Shown one piece after another: positions 1-11,183 of a DNA stretch of 64,000 nt (positions within the stretch are counted from its first letter, which is position 1; every line of letters starts with the position of its first letter). Source of the DNA: Apoderus coryli (lineage: Eukaryota; Arthropoda; Insecta; Coleoptera; Attelabidae). Under the pieces are notes generated by a model, which worked only from the letters and a program-made list of their open reading frames with translations, did no database searches and was not told the origin of the DNA. Position numbers and translations under genes: made by a program. The stretch is taken from assembly GCA_911728435.2 (NCBI GenBank), contig OU452202.1, forward strand, positions 496,001-560,000, read 5' to 3'.

Positions 1-531
1 TTTATTTTGAAAAAATAAAATCTACAAAATGACAAAACCAAATGGATGTATTTTTCTGTTTCAATATTATGTTATAATTGTTTTGGCGCTTCAAAGTACC
101 AAAAAATCAACATTGATAATGTTGCCATCCAACCATAGAATTATAATTTTTATTTTTTTCTTCTATTTCAATAATAAATTAATTGAAATGCAAAAAAGTT
201 AATAAAAAAATTCTTATATCTTTGTAAAACTGTTTTTAACTTTCACATGATTCTTAAATTTTCAATATTTGTTAATTAAATTATTCTGTAACATTAGAGT
301 TAGTTTTAAATTTTATTATATTGTAAAAAACCATCTAAATGCAATTATATTCAACAAACGAAATTTACATTCACATACGAATAATATAGTATGGTTCTTT
401 CAAAATATATTCATTAATTTCACTCAACTTATTCAATCACATATTTGTAAAATGGACTTCAAAGGATAGTACATAATAATATATGGTAATAATATTTTAC
501 TAAATATACACAATTTTTCCTACATATAATA

Positions 532-1130
532 TAGCTTTTTAATAGTATTCGCCAATTTTTCCAAAACTTGATCAATACCTATACAAAGCAAATTCAATGA
601 AGAAGATATCCTCGACATCATATGTCATCATTGAAATAATACAATAAGTTATTCCATGTAGATAATAGATCCTTCCAAAATGTATGAACAGTTGAAATTC
701 CAAGGTAATAAATTTCTTAATTTTTTTTTCAACATATTCATAATATATATTGTTTTTTAGTAGTATTCAACAATTTTTCCCAAAATTAACCATACCACAC
801 AAAGCAAATTCAATGAAAAAGATATCGACTACAAATACATGTCGTCATAGAAATAATACAATATGTTATTCTGTATAAATATTATACTATGGCAAAATTT
901 ATCAGCAGTTAATATTCCAAGGTAAATGCATTTGTTGATTTTTTACAACATACCCACAATATTTGTTTTTAGTTAACTCATAGTACAGAAAGCATATTCA
1001 ATGAAAAAGATATCCACAACAAAACACAATATATCATCACAGATATAATACAAAAATTCTTCTCTGTACATGCTACACAATTCAAAAATGTATGTACAGT
1101 TAAAATTCCAGAATTCCTTGAATAATTCTG
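532..1130. repeat. three diverged tandem copies, period about 215 bp
   Basis: Three related blocks begin near 545, 761 and 974. Each has a T-rich stretch ending in TAG, then CAAAGCAAATTCAATGAA or a close variant, then AAGATATC, then an AATAATACAATA-like segment. The first two end in ATTCCAAGGTAA, which looks like a splice donor; the third has lost it. The copies differ by many substitutions, so the duplication is old. No frame is shared by all three. Confidence 0.6.
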
Positions 1131-2039
1131 TATAACTTAAAATTAATTCATTTATGTATTTTCAGCTACCAAACAAACATTAATGAAACAACATTTAATA
1201 AGGTACAACACATTATACATGTTGATCAATACTACATTCGAAGTTTTTGGCAATACTAAACATACAATTGTTTTGAAAATTTAAATACTTACTCAAAGCA
1301 ATCCAATTTTTATCAATCTATGATATTATGATACTTCAACCACCTCCAGTTATACCGGAAATTAATACCTACTTTCTCATTTCAATTATACCACATTACA
1401 TAAAATTATATTTTATGATTAAAAATCACAAATAAATATACAGATATAAACCAATTTTTCTAAACACTTGCTATTATTTAAGAATTTGCCTTATGCCTAT
1501 TTTTAGTAGTAATAGTAGTAATCATTTAAATTTTCAAAAAAATCACTACGTTCTGTACGATATTAAATTTTACCAATTGACATGCTTCTAAATTTTAGGA
1601 TGCCAAACATTGAATGACTATGACAATAATAGCACAACATTTCTATGATTATTCTGTTATTTATATATTTTGCATTTAAATAACAAACAAATTGGACCCA
1701 ATTCCAACAACAAATTATAAGGTATACCATTAATTTTATTCCTTTACATATACTGCAAACCTTCAAAATTTAATATAATTACAAAAAAAAACACAACTTA
1801 AATGATCTCATTATTATTTTGAAAATTGTTTGCATTGATTTTCACTAATTTTATATTTACATATACACTGCATTCAAAATAAACATAACATTGAAATATT
1901 GGAAACTGTAGGAGTTACAAACTAGCGAAAAGTTTTACAATTTAAACACCTTTTAAATGGTGTTTACAAAAATGAAATAAAAAATTGACAATTTTAGTTA
2001 TTTCTGACATTATTTTTACAGATATAAAAAAATTAAAAA

Positions 2040-2310
2040 CACTTTCTCATTGTTAATTTTTGAAGAGAATAATATAGTGTTTACAAAATTTTACTATGTT
2101 TCGTTTTTGAAAAACCATCATTAAATTTGTTTTTTTTAAATACGACCATGGATTTTTTATTCTTAAATTTAAAGTTATTTTCATTTCGAAAATAGGTAGT
2201 ATATCACATGTAATGGTTTAAACAAGTTTTCAGTATTTTTAGCTGTTATTTTAAATTATTCAAGAAAAATCGCCATAGTTCGGCACTTATTTTGTCCAAA
2301 AATAAAAATG
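2040..2310. repeat. diverged copy of the repeat at 61230-61547
   Basis: The stretch around 2062-2165 (TTTTTGAAGAGAATAA, then GTTTTTGAAAAACCATCAT, then AAATACGACC and GGATTTTTTATT) aligns in order with 61306-61402. Near 2285 CACTTATTTTGTCC resembles the right terminal repeat of that element. The terminal repeats are otherwise eroded, so this is an old interspersed copy. Confidence 0.5.
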
Positions 2311-3317
2311 GGAAGTTGCTTCTCAATTTTTGTATCTGTAATGTCACAAATAAATGAAAGTTCTAATCGCAAAAAAATCGTTTTTCCAAAATTTATCAAA
2401 AACGGCTAAAATTAGTTTACTTTTGATAACATCATTTAATAGGTGTATCAATTGTACAACTTTTCTTTAATTTATTCGACATTTAATTCCCACCATTTCC
2501 AAGACTCCAATATAATAATTTATCTGGAACACACTGTAAATGTTTAATAAATTCTTTCAGAAATGTATGGATCAACAATTTTTCCTGAAATTACTACTCT
2601 CCAGAGATTCGTTGAGTGAAATATTTTGTTTTAATTACATACACTATTATTATTATTTCGTTTTGTTTGTATTAAATATTATATTTTAATTAATAACAAC
2701 CATTTCAGTTTAGTATAATCTAAGTTCCAATTTTTTTCTTAATTACGATATTAGTTTTAAAATGTACAATATAAATTATTTTAATTTATTAATTATTTCA
2801 GAAAACAAATGTTTTTTTTTTTTAAATATGTATATCTCAACACTTTTTTGCATTAATCAACTAATATAATATATATATTTCATTTCAAATTCATTTATTA
2901 TTGTTTCATAAAAATTCATTTCAATAATGTATATATTTTATAATTAAAATTTTTTAAGAAATCTATATTTGATTTATTCCCACCTACATATACCTAAAAA
3001 TTGAAGTAATTTAAATAAAATACATCACTTAAATTATAAAGAAATTTCAAACATCTCTATTTATTAGCTAAGAATTTTAAATATTTTTTCCAAAACGCAA
3101 CTTAAATTTCTCTTTTAAAACATTAGAATTTTTATATATTTTTAGAATAAATAAAATTCATATACCATATTTTAGCCAATATATATTTAAAACAAATCAA
3201 ACTTTCAATTTTAATTTGAGGCGTTTTGTATATTTTTTAAATTTCACAGTATTTTTAGATAGACTGAGCTCATAAAACTTTTAATTTATTTTTATACAAG
3301 GTATATGTATAAATAAA

Positions 3318-3590
3318 ATAGAAAAAAAAAATAAAAAAAAACTAATAAAAAAAAATTCAAAAAATTTAAAAAAAAATTTATTAGAAATGAAATTAAAAAA
3401 AAAAAACAAAACAAAAAATTAATTGAAAATAAAATTAAAAAAAAAAACAGAAAAAAAAATTTAGAATAAAATTAAAAACAAAATTGAAAAAAATACAAAT
3501 AAAATGACAAAAAAAAAATTAAACAAATATAATATAATAATTTTTTAAAAATAAAAAAATGTATTTAAAAAAAAACTAATCAAAAAAAAT
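3318..3590. repeat. A-rich low-complexity tract at the left edge of the macrosatellite
   Basis: About 270 bp of A runs broken by single other bases. Every other unit head in the window is preceded by a T-rich tract on this strand. Only the outermost unit is preceded by an A-rich one. The T-rich orientation resumes only for about ten bases just before the head at 3610. Confidence 0.8.
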
Positions 3591-3653
3591 CACAATTTTT
3601 TTTATAACTCTCAATGACTTTTTTCATAGATAAAACTACCAAAAACCAACTGG

Positions 3654-3777
3654 GAAATCCCGCAAGGGATTTCTTGTTTAATATTAATAACGGGTGATGT
3701 TCGCGTTTCTTTCTAAAATTGGCAAAAAAAGACCCAATTTGGAGCCACTAAGGCTCCAGTTTCGCCGAAGGCGAAAC
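3654..3777. other. U1 hairpin cluster H1-H2-H3
   Basis: H1 3654-3673: stem GAAATCCC with GGGATTTC, loop GCAA. H2 3740-3758: stem TGGAGCC with GGCTCCA, loop ACTAA. H3 3759-3777: stem GTTTCGCC with GGCGAAAC, loop GAA. All stems are perfect. H2 and H3 abut. These are among the few GC-rich sequences in the unit. Confidence 0.9.
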
Positions 3778-3860
3778 CGCGGCGCTGCCTATAATAGAAA
3801 ATTTCCTTTTTGCACAACTGCAACAGCTACTTTTCAAAGCTGATTGAATGCATTAAAATT

Positions 3861-4175
3861 ATGTATTCTATTAATATATTTAGATCTACAAAACCGAAAT
3901 TAAAGTGCGAGAAGGAGGTGAATAACTTTTTCTACGAGAAAATTCAAGAAAACAACAAGCACAAAACTGCAAAAAATGCTACTACTAAATCAATAAATTT
4001 ACCTTTTTGTAACATCCACACATACAACAAAAGCATTTTGATTTATACTAGGCACTGTTCTAAACACGGCAGTGCACTTTTACGGTATGGTACGGCCCTT
4101 TATTACATTTTTAATTGTAAACTAAAAATGTTGAAAAATCTTCCGAGACTTCGTACATTCATCAATCTGACATAA
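3861..4175 (+). CDS. candidate 104-codon ORF in U1 (unrecognised)
   Basis: An ATG-started frame of 104 codons lies downstream of the hairpins. Around residues 15-30 it has the block KCEKEVNNFFYEKIQE, whose DNA is almost unchanged in all eleven units, including the divergent U8. Residues 50-69 contain two Cys-x2-His pairs (CNIH and CSKH) separated by 12 residues, a spacing that could bind zinc; this is pattern only. I recognise no family. Compared with U2, the first 14 codons carry many substitutions but no indel, so the frame is kept. Six other units break it by frameshift or stop, so it may be a relic or not coding at all. Confidence 0.25.
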   Translation: MYSINIFRSTKPKLKCEKEVNNFFYEKIQENNKHKTAKNATTKSINLPFCNIHTYNKSILIYTRHCSKHGSALLRYGTALYYIFNCKLKMLKNLPRLRTFINLT

Positions 4176-6179
4176 GTTATTGTTATGTATTGTTGTAACC
4201 TGACGTCTTCTGGTACCGATTCAGTTCTGTCATTACTGTTTTTGAGTTCTGTCATTACTGTTTTTGTTACAAAAACTTTCAATGAAACTAAATATAGATA
4301 TGTGATTATAATAAGAAGCCATATACACCTATAATAAGTATCCATATAAATAGAAGGAATAAAAAACTACCTATAGTAAAATTAAACTGCCACTCATAAA
4401 CTTTTGCAGAGAATAACAACAATGAACACAAATTATGAGTAAACATTGCACAGTAAGTATTGTACATAAATTCTTTATTTTAGGCTACTAACTAGGTACC
4501 TACTACCATCGAAAATATACTACGACTACGATTTTTATATCTACGGTGCTACTACTACACAATGTAATACATTCGTTGTTGCTATTACCTACCTATATTA
4601 TGATCAAAACAACAACATCTAATTACAGTGAAATCGTACCTTTTGCAAACACAGACATAGGTAGAATACCTAATAAATGTAACTACCTACTTCAAATACG
4701 TAATGAAGGTTATATTAAACAACAAAGTGATAGAAACAGAAATATACCTATGCAAGTAAGTACCGATTCAGTTCTGTCATTACTGTTTTTGTTAATTCCA
4801 AGTAGTAGGTATACTAAAAACTTTCAATGAAACTAAATATAGATATGTGATTTTGTAGCGATATTAAATAAGTAGTATAGTATAGTAGTATAATAGGTAT
4901 CCATTATAAATAGAATTATAAATAGAAGTAAGGAATAAAAAACTACCTATAGTAAAATTAAACTGCTACTTATTTATCTTATACCTAGAAAATCACGTAC
5001 CTATAACTACACTTACTTGCTGAATGTTTTTATTTCAAAATACACAATTATTAAAATTCCTTAAACTACAAATACAACACAGTTTTGTGTTAGGTGCATA
5101 GGTAATTTAACTATATAAATAAACTAAATTTGGACACATTTTAAAAACATTGGTATATTAATAGGTATAACCTACACACACTGAAAATATTATAATAAAC
5201 CGAACGAAATTTCATAATTTTTAAACACCAAATCATGATTTTGTTTATGTCGCCTGAGCAGAGCTTCGTTGGTCACTTTATAGTCCACATAATTTTAAAC
5301 AAACGTCTGTATGTTCACATTTTGAACGCCTATTTTGTTGATAGTGTCAGTTTGGGTTAGGTATTAACAATTTCTCACTAAAATTACTTCAAATATACAA
5401 TCGCAGCTTCTAAATTTACTACAAATACTTTTAATAACCATTTTATAACAATACAATTTAACAACATGTTGATAGGAATTGAAAACTGTTAGGCTATTAA
5501 TGTACACAAATAAAACCAAATTATGACGTGACCTAGAAATGTCAACCAAACAAAAATAAGTGACACTAACGTCAGAAAAAAATTCTGCCAAATTATGACG
5601 TGAAACTAGAGGTGCAACTATATTGGAATTTGTCGATTTATTTTGAAAGCCATTTTCATGACTATATTCTTAGAAAAGCATATGGGACATGCAATTTCGG
5701 ATATTTTTATTAACAATCCTATAAAAAGAATTACGTAAATTGCATTGAACAAGTATTAATCTTTAAATCTCATTTCACAACAACGAGGAGTAGCAATTTT
5801 CACTCACCTATTTTAAACGCACGTTCCTTTTACAGAACAAAAAAGTTTGTGAAGTTAGCGTCGAACAATATGTGCCTGAGTTGTAACCTATGGATAGGAT
5901 GACGTCTTTTGGTACCGATTGAAGATTGAACAAAATCTGGAGCAATAATATGGCAACGCCGCTATACTCCGTCATCAGTCACCCGACCTGAATAGTTTTG
6001 CAAAAATCCGCACAACATATCATAACCATAAACATCCATAATCCAAAGAAGTAGAGAATGTCCATAGTGTCAAATTATAACATAAATCCATCTGTCATTA
6101 TAATTATGGTCTACTAAACTGTCTATAGTACAACAACGTAAATACAATAATTTCCAAAAATATTACTGTAAAAGACAGA

Positions 6180-6354
6180 ATGGAAATTGAAAAAGAATAT
6201 ATACCGGCACGTAAGTGTACAATTATATAAAATAGGGTTATCAGCGTACACTTTGATGAAATTATTTGTTGACATTCCTCAACGACTTAACTTACCATTA
6301 TTTGTAGGAAAAACTCAAAATACGATACCAAAAGAGAGAGGATACAGAAAATAA
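6180..6354 (+). other. possible two-exon mini-ORF in U1
   Basis: An ATG at 6180 opens ten codons plus one base and runs into a consensus donor GTAAGT at 6211. The first good acceptor, TTATTTGTAG ending at 6307, restores the frame for 15 more codons to a TAA at 6352-6354. The 25-residue product would be rich in Lys and Glu. The same layout is kept in U2 and U5. With no transcript evidence it could be chance in a repeated sequence. Confidence 0.15.
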
Positions 6355-7050
6355 ATAACATGGCTCATTTTCCACATTAGTTTTACAACATATATGCAAA
6401 CATTGGGTTCATAAAAGAAGAGGTTTTAGTTCATGTGTTACCAGTTACGAATGACGTGAATCTTTCACCTACATGCTAGGTAAAATATTTACAACATATT
6501 ATCACAATTAAATCCTACCATATACACCTTTTCAGCATACGAAGGCACTCCTCAAACTACCAGATAGACGTCTGAATCTCTAACCACCACTGAAAAGCAT
6601 CTCAATAAAAACTTTACAAGAACCATAACAAAAATTTAATACCTATCGACTTTAAACTATTCTTACTCAATGGACATTAGATTTATTTCAATAACAATAT
6701 CTAAGTGTTTTATTTCTTACTTTAGAGCAAACTTGAATCCATTTTTCAAGTTATACCTACTGTACCGAGGAAAAGCTATCTAATTAAATTTTCTATTTTC
6801 ATTTTTTGCATCCAGCTACATAAATATGCTTTTAACAACGTGAGTACTTTGTAAAACTAAGTATCTACTATTTACTGAAACTTATTCTCGATCAGAAAAT
6901 ACCAACAATTACAATTTACAGTTTTTATAATCCATTTATCAGGAACAATTTGTTTGAGATACCTAGGTAGGTATGTCGTACTTATTAATGAAGTTTATAA
7001 AAAGGAAGGTAGGTACATTATTATTATTATTTAGATTTGTTTGAAACTAA

Positions 7051-7341
7051 ACTAAAGGTTACTAGGTCAATTTCATCTTATTGATCTCGGTCAGGGTTGT
7101 TTCCAAATAACTAATGACGTACGTACTTAGCTGACTAATTTTATTATAGATTTACAATTGTCGTATCAAACCTAACTTTACCTGTTTAATTAATTAAATT
7201 TAGTATATTATATTAATAAAATAAATGTTGTACTATTTTAGGACAGCTAAAATAAAGGTTACTAGGTCAATTTCATCCGGTCAGGGTCAGGATAGTTTCC
7301 AAATAACTAACGACGTACGGTACTTAGCTGGCTAATTTTAT
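7051..7341. repeat. duplicated block within the U1 body
   Basis: The block ACTAAAGGTTACTAGGTCAA to GCTGACTAATTTTAT (7051-7147) recurs at 7251-7341 with a few substitutions, separated by about 100 bp of AT-rich DNA. U5 has only one merged copy (28147-28243), as expected if recombination between the two collapsed the spacer. Confidence 0.75.
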
Positions 7342-7659
7342 ACAAAGGTTCTCCATTCGTCAAGAAAGTAGATATTCATACGTACGTCGTTACTACATTC
7401 CTATAATAGATCAGGTGGTGAAGGGTAGCATAACCAACTACGTACATTAGGACAGTGTTGCCTACGTTATCTGTTATATAAACGGATTTCACAATATCTG
7501 TAGGTGCATACTTACGCTGGCTGCATGTGATTTAAAGCAGTATTATTTGTCTTTGTTTATCTCATTGCGTGACAAATTTTGCTTCACTTTATCACAAATA
7601 TTCGCAGCTTGATATAAGTGGACTTATTGTCATCTGTGGAACAATGCTATTATTTAAAA

Positions 7660-7727
7660 TGACGTCATACGTACGACGTACGTATCTAAGATCGAGAGAA
7701 TTTGATCATATGTTTTGGATGACGTCA
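7660..7727. promoter_or_regulatory. paired TGACGTCA sites around a perfect 19-bp inverted repeat (U1)
   Basis: TGACGTCA occurs at 7660-7667 and 7720-7727. The first overlaps a perfect inverted repeat at 7667-7685, ATACGTAC-GAC-GTACGTAT. TGACGTCA is the palindromic CRE recognised by CREB/ATF bZIP factors. U5 has the same arrangement (28561-28628). Whether a factor binds here is unknown. Confidence 0.4.
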
Positions 7728-8740
7728 TATTGTTTATCTTACGATTTATTTACCAAAAAATTAGGGTTTCTTTTTTAATTTACAAATTCCACTACTAAAT
7801 TAAATTAAAATGCCTACATTTAGTTTTAATTTCCTGATACCGAATTTATTCTTACGTTACAAAGAACTGGATAAAATACAAGTCTCATTACCTACCTACC
7901 TGTTTTTGTCCAAAAACTAATTACAGATGATGACCTAGATCAAAAACATTCAATGAAACAAAATAGGTACGTAATTTTGTTAAGTTTAAGTCTTAAAGTA
8001 AGTATAGCCATTATATATATTCATATAAATAGCACAGAATAAATAATATTCTGTGTAAATAGTACTTATCATGTTTTTATACAAAAATTATAAACCGTAA
8101 ACACAACAAATCAATATAGAATTAACTACACTTTTTATTTTATACACCACGTATTATTATTATTAGCGGATGCTGACGACCAAATTTCCATTTCCAAATT
8201 GATTTCTGTCTCTTGCCTGTAGGTCCATATTTTGAATGCTTCAAGTTATTTCGTTTTTTTTTTAAGTTACCGCCTAAGCGAGTACTAACTATTATTGGCC
8301 TCTTGCTCTTTCTCAGTAGGATACAGCCAGCACAGTTTATTTTTATCAAATATAGTTACAATGCATACTACTACTGTGTACTTTTAACCTCCAAGCCCCA
8401 TAATATAACCTATTTATTTATGACGTGAAACTAGAAATGTCAACAAAACAAAAATAAGTGACACCAACGTCAGAAGAAAATTCTGCCAAATTATGACAAA
8501 CCAACGAAGCCAAAATAAATAGACAGATAGTCCTAAAATTAACGTCCGCCGCTATTAACGTTAACGTTAATTGAACACCAACGATTTTCAAATAGACAGA
8601 TGTGGTAGGTTTATAAAATGATGATCGGCAGCCATTTTTAGGCTAGCAGATTTAAAATACCTAACTAATATATTTATAGTAGGTATTTTTTAAGGACAAA
8701 AAAGGAATATTTTCTTTAAAAGAGAAATTTTTAGCATAGG

Positions 8741-10330
8741 CTTTAAATTTATATACAGGGTGAATCAAAAATGTATTTCTTTATTTTGTTAAGGTGAAAT
8801 AGTATTGTTTTGAATAACTTTTTGATTTCTTTAGATTTCAAATCAAGATTTTTTTAAAAGTTAAACTATAAGCTCAAATTTATATACAGGGTGAATCAAA
8901 AATGTATTTCTCTATTTTGTTAAGGTGAAATATTTTGAATAATTTTTTGATTTCTTTAGATTTCAAATTAAGTTTTCTGTGAAAGTTAAACTATAGAGTC
9001 AAATATATATACAGGGTGAATCAAAAATGTATTTCTTTATTTTGTTATGGTCAAAAAAGTTATATTTTGAATAATTTTTTGATTTCTTTAGATTTCAAAT
9101 TAAGTTTTCTGTGAAAGTTAAACTATAAGGTAGAATATATATACAGGGTGAATCAAAAATGTATTTCTTTATTTTGTTATGGTCAAAAAAGTTATATTTT
9201 GAATAATTTTTTGATTTCTTTAGATTTCAAATTAAGTTTTCTGTGAAAGTTAAACTATAAGGTAGAATATATATACAGGGTGAATCAAAAATGTATTTCT
9301 TTATTTTGTTATGGTCAAAAAAGTTATATTTTGAATAATTTTTTGATTTCTTTAGATTTCAAATTAAGTTTTCTGTGAAAGTTAAACTATAGGGTCAAAT
9401 ATATATACAGGGTGAATCAAAAATGTATTTCTTTATTTTGTTATGGTCAAAAAAGTTATATTTTGAATAATTTTTTGATTTCTTTAGATTTCAAATTAAG
9501 TTTTCTGTGAAAGTTAAACTATAGGGTCAAATATATATACAGGGTGAATCACAAATGTATTTCTTTATTTTGTTATGGTCAAAAAAGTTATATTTTGAAT
9601 AATTTTTTGATTTCTTTAGACTTCAAATTAAGTTTTCTGTGAAAGTTAAACTATAGGGTCAAATATATATACAGGGTGAATCAAAAATGTATTTCTTTAT
9701 TTTGTTATGGTCAAAAAAGTTATATTTTGAATAATTTTTTGATTTCTTTAGATTTCAAATTAAGTTTTCTGTGAAAGTTAAACTATAGGGTCAAATATAT
9801 ATACAGGGTGAATCACAAATGTATTTCTTTATTTTGTTATGGTCAAAAAAGTTATATTTTGAATAATTTTTTGATTTCTTTAGATTTCAAATTAAGTTTT
9901 CTGTGAAAGTTAAACTATAGGGTCAAATATATATACAGGGTGAATCAAAAATGTATTTCTTTATTTTGTTATGGTCAAAAAAGTTATATTTTGAATAATT
10001 TTTTGATTTCTTTAGATTTCAAATTAAGTTTTCTGTGAAAGTTAAACTATAGGATCAAATATATATACAGGGTGAATCACAAATGTATTTCTTTATTTTG
10101 TTATGGTCAAAAAAGTAATATTTTGAATAATATTTTGATTTCTTTAGATTTGAAATTAAGTTTTCTGTGAAAGTTAAACTATAAGCTCAAATTTATATAC
10201 GGGGTGAACCAAAAATGTATTTCTTTATTTTGTTATGGTCAAAAAAGTAATATTTTGAATAATTTTTTGATTTCTTTGGGTTTCAATTGAAGATTTCTTT
10301 GAAAGTTAAACTATATGCTCCTAGAGGTTA
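8741..10330 (+). repeat. U1 internal monomer array
   Basis: About twelve monomers of roughly 132 bp, each with CAGGGTGAATCAAAAATG near the start and TTTTTTGATTTCTTTAGATT in the middle. Most are the B type (TTATGGTCAAAAAAGTTATA ... AAATTAAGTTTTCTGTG). From about 9400 CAAAAATG and CACAAATG versions alternate, a dimeric higher-order pattern. The array ends in a degenerate monomer with CTCCTAGAGG, as in every unit. Confidence 0.95.
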
Positions 10331-10410
10331 TCTACGAGGTGACTCAAAAATGTTTCTATTTATTTTCAATAATAGATATAAACATTTTCAGATTTTCAGC
10401 TCTGGCAATA

Positions 10411-10613
10411 CTTTTTTTTAATTATTTTTTTTGTAATTTTTTTTTTTGAAAAATTTTTTTTTTCGAAATTTTTTTTTTAAAATTTTTTTTTTTTAATTTT
10501 TTTTTTTGAAAATTTTTTTTTTTTTTTAATTTTTTTTTGACTTTTTTTTTTTTTAATAGAAACATTTTTTCCTTGAAATTTTTTTTTTTTATTTTTTTTT
10601 TTCATTTTTTTTA
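10411..10613. repeat. U1/U2 T-rich junction tract
   Basis: About 200 bp of T runs interrupted by GAAA, AATT and one AATAGAAACATTTTTTCC island. It follows CAGCTCTGGCAATAC and precedes the U2 head. Confidence 0.9.
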
Positions 10614-10662
10614 TAACCCTCAATGACTTTTTTTATAGATAAAACTACCACAAACCAACTGG

Positions 10663-10785
10663 GAAATCCCGCAAGGGATTTCTTGTTAATATTAATAAAA
10701 CCCGTACAGTCCGTCTCTGTCTAAAATTGGAAAAAAAACGCACGATTTGCATGCAAGTTGGCATCTCGCCACGCCGGAGGCGTGG
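10663..10785. other. U2 hairpin cluster H1 and H3
   Basis: H1 10663-10682, stem GAAATCCC with GGGATTTC, loop GCAA. H3 10769-10785, stem CCACGCC with GGCGTGG, loop GGA. The H3 stem differs in sequence from that of U1 yet is still perfectly paired. In place of H2 there is the palindrome TTGCATGCAA. Confidence 0.9.
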
Positions 10786-10868
10786 CCCCAGCTGTATTTA
10801 TATCGAAACTTTACTTTTTTAAGACTGGTATAGGCTATATATGAAAGCGGATTGGATGCATTAAAATT

Positions 10869-11183
10869 ATGTATTTTAATCATTTATATACCTCTGCACA
10901 AACGGAATTAAAGTGTGAGAAGGAGGTGAATAACTTTTTCTACGAGAAAATTCAAGAAAACAACAAGCACAAAACTGCAAAAAATGCTACTACTAAATCA
11001 ATAAATTTACCTTTTTGTAACATCCACACATACAACAAAAGCATTTTGATTTATACTAGGCACTGTTCTAAACACGGCAGTGCACTTTTACGGTATGGTA
11101 CGGCCCTTTATTACATTTTTAATTGTAAACTAAAAATGTTGAAAAATCTTCCGAGACTTCGTACATTCATCAATCTGACATAA
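10869..11183 (+). CDS. candidate 104-codon ORF in U2 (unrecognised)
   Basis: Same frame and length as the U1 ORF, starting at ATG. The N-terminal 14 residues differ from U1, the KCEKEV block is identical, and the paired CNIH and CSKH motifs at residues 50-53 and 66-69 are kept. From the KCEKEV block onward the DNA is nearly identical to U1, which reflects homogenisation and says nothing about protein selection. No family recognised. Confidence 0.25.
   Translation: MYFNHLYTSAQTELKCEKEVNNFFYEKIQENNKHKTAKNATTKSINLPFCNIHTYNKSILIYTRHCSKHGSALLRYGTALYYIFNCKLKMLKNLPRLRTFINLT

Larger units (their letters stand above)
1..3609. other. AT-rich non-coding left flank
   Basis: I see no convincing gene in this stretch. 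Open frames are short, AT-driven and without recognisable motifs. It contains a diverged tandem repeat (about 532-1130), a diverged copy of the repeat family seen at 61230-61547 (about 2040-2310) and an A-rich tract (3318-3590), each listed separately. The macrosatellite begins abruptly after the A-rich tract. Confidence 0.7.
3610..10618 (+). repeat. macrosatellite unit U1
   Basis: Head with hairpins at 3654-3777, candidate 104-codon ORF at 3861-4175, long body to about 8740, monomer array 8741-10330 and T tract 10411-10613. The first part of the body is almost identical to U7 (37366-38386). The 3' body (7051-8740) is almost identical to U5 (28140-29640). It is the outermost and second-longest unit. 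The body contains an internal duplicated block (7051-7147 and 7251-7341). Confidence 0.9.

Noticed and set aside
4040..4110. tRNA or other Pol III gene at GGCACTGTTCTAAACACGGC
   Set aside because: A GCACTG/CAGTGC stem is present, but there is no cloverleaf and no A or B box.
4546..4830. 94-codon frame repeated in U1, U5, U6 and U7 (83 codons in U2, U3 and U9)
   Set aside because: It begins with GTG, not a eukaryotic start, and shows no motif. The 33-bp in-frame difference between unit types is interesting but the DNA is otherwise identical, so nothing supports coding.
5364..5591. Minus-strand frame of about 75 codons (MAEFFSDVSV) recurring in seven units
   Set aside because: Conserved only as DNA. 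U5 and some others have frameshifts, there is no motif, and no plausible start context or partner is seen.
8560..8590. Telomere-like or viral terminal repeat
   Set aside because: AACGTTAACGTTAA is a short palindromic word only. There is no TTAGG array and no terminal structure.
8755..10330. CRISPR array
   Set aside because: The 130-bp units are continuous, without short repeats separated by unique spacers, and the context is eukaryotic.
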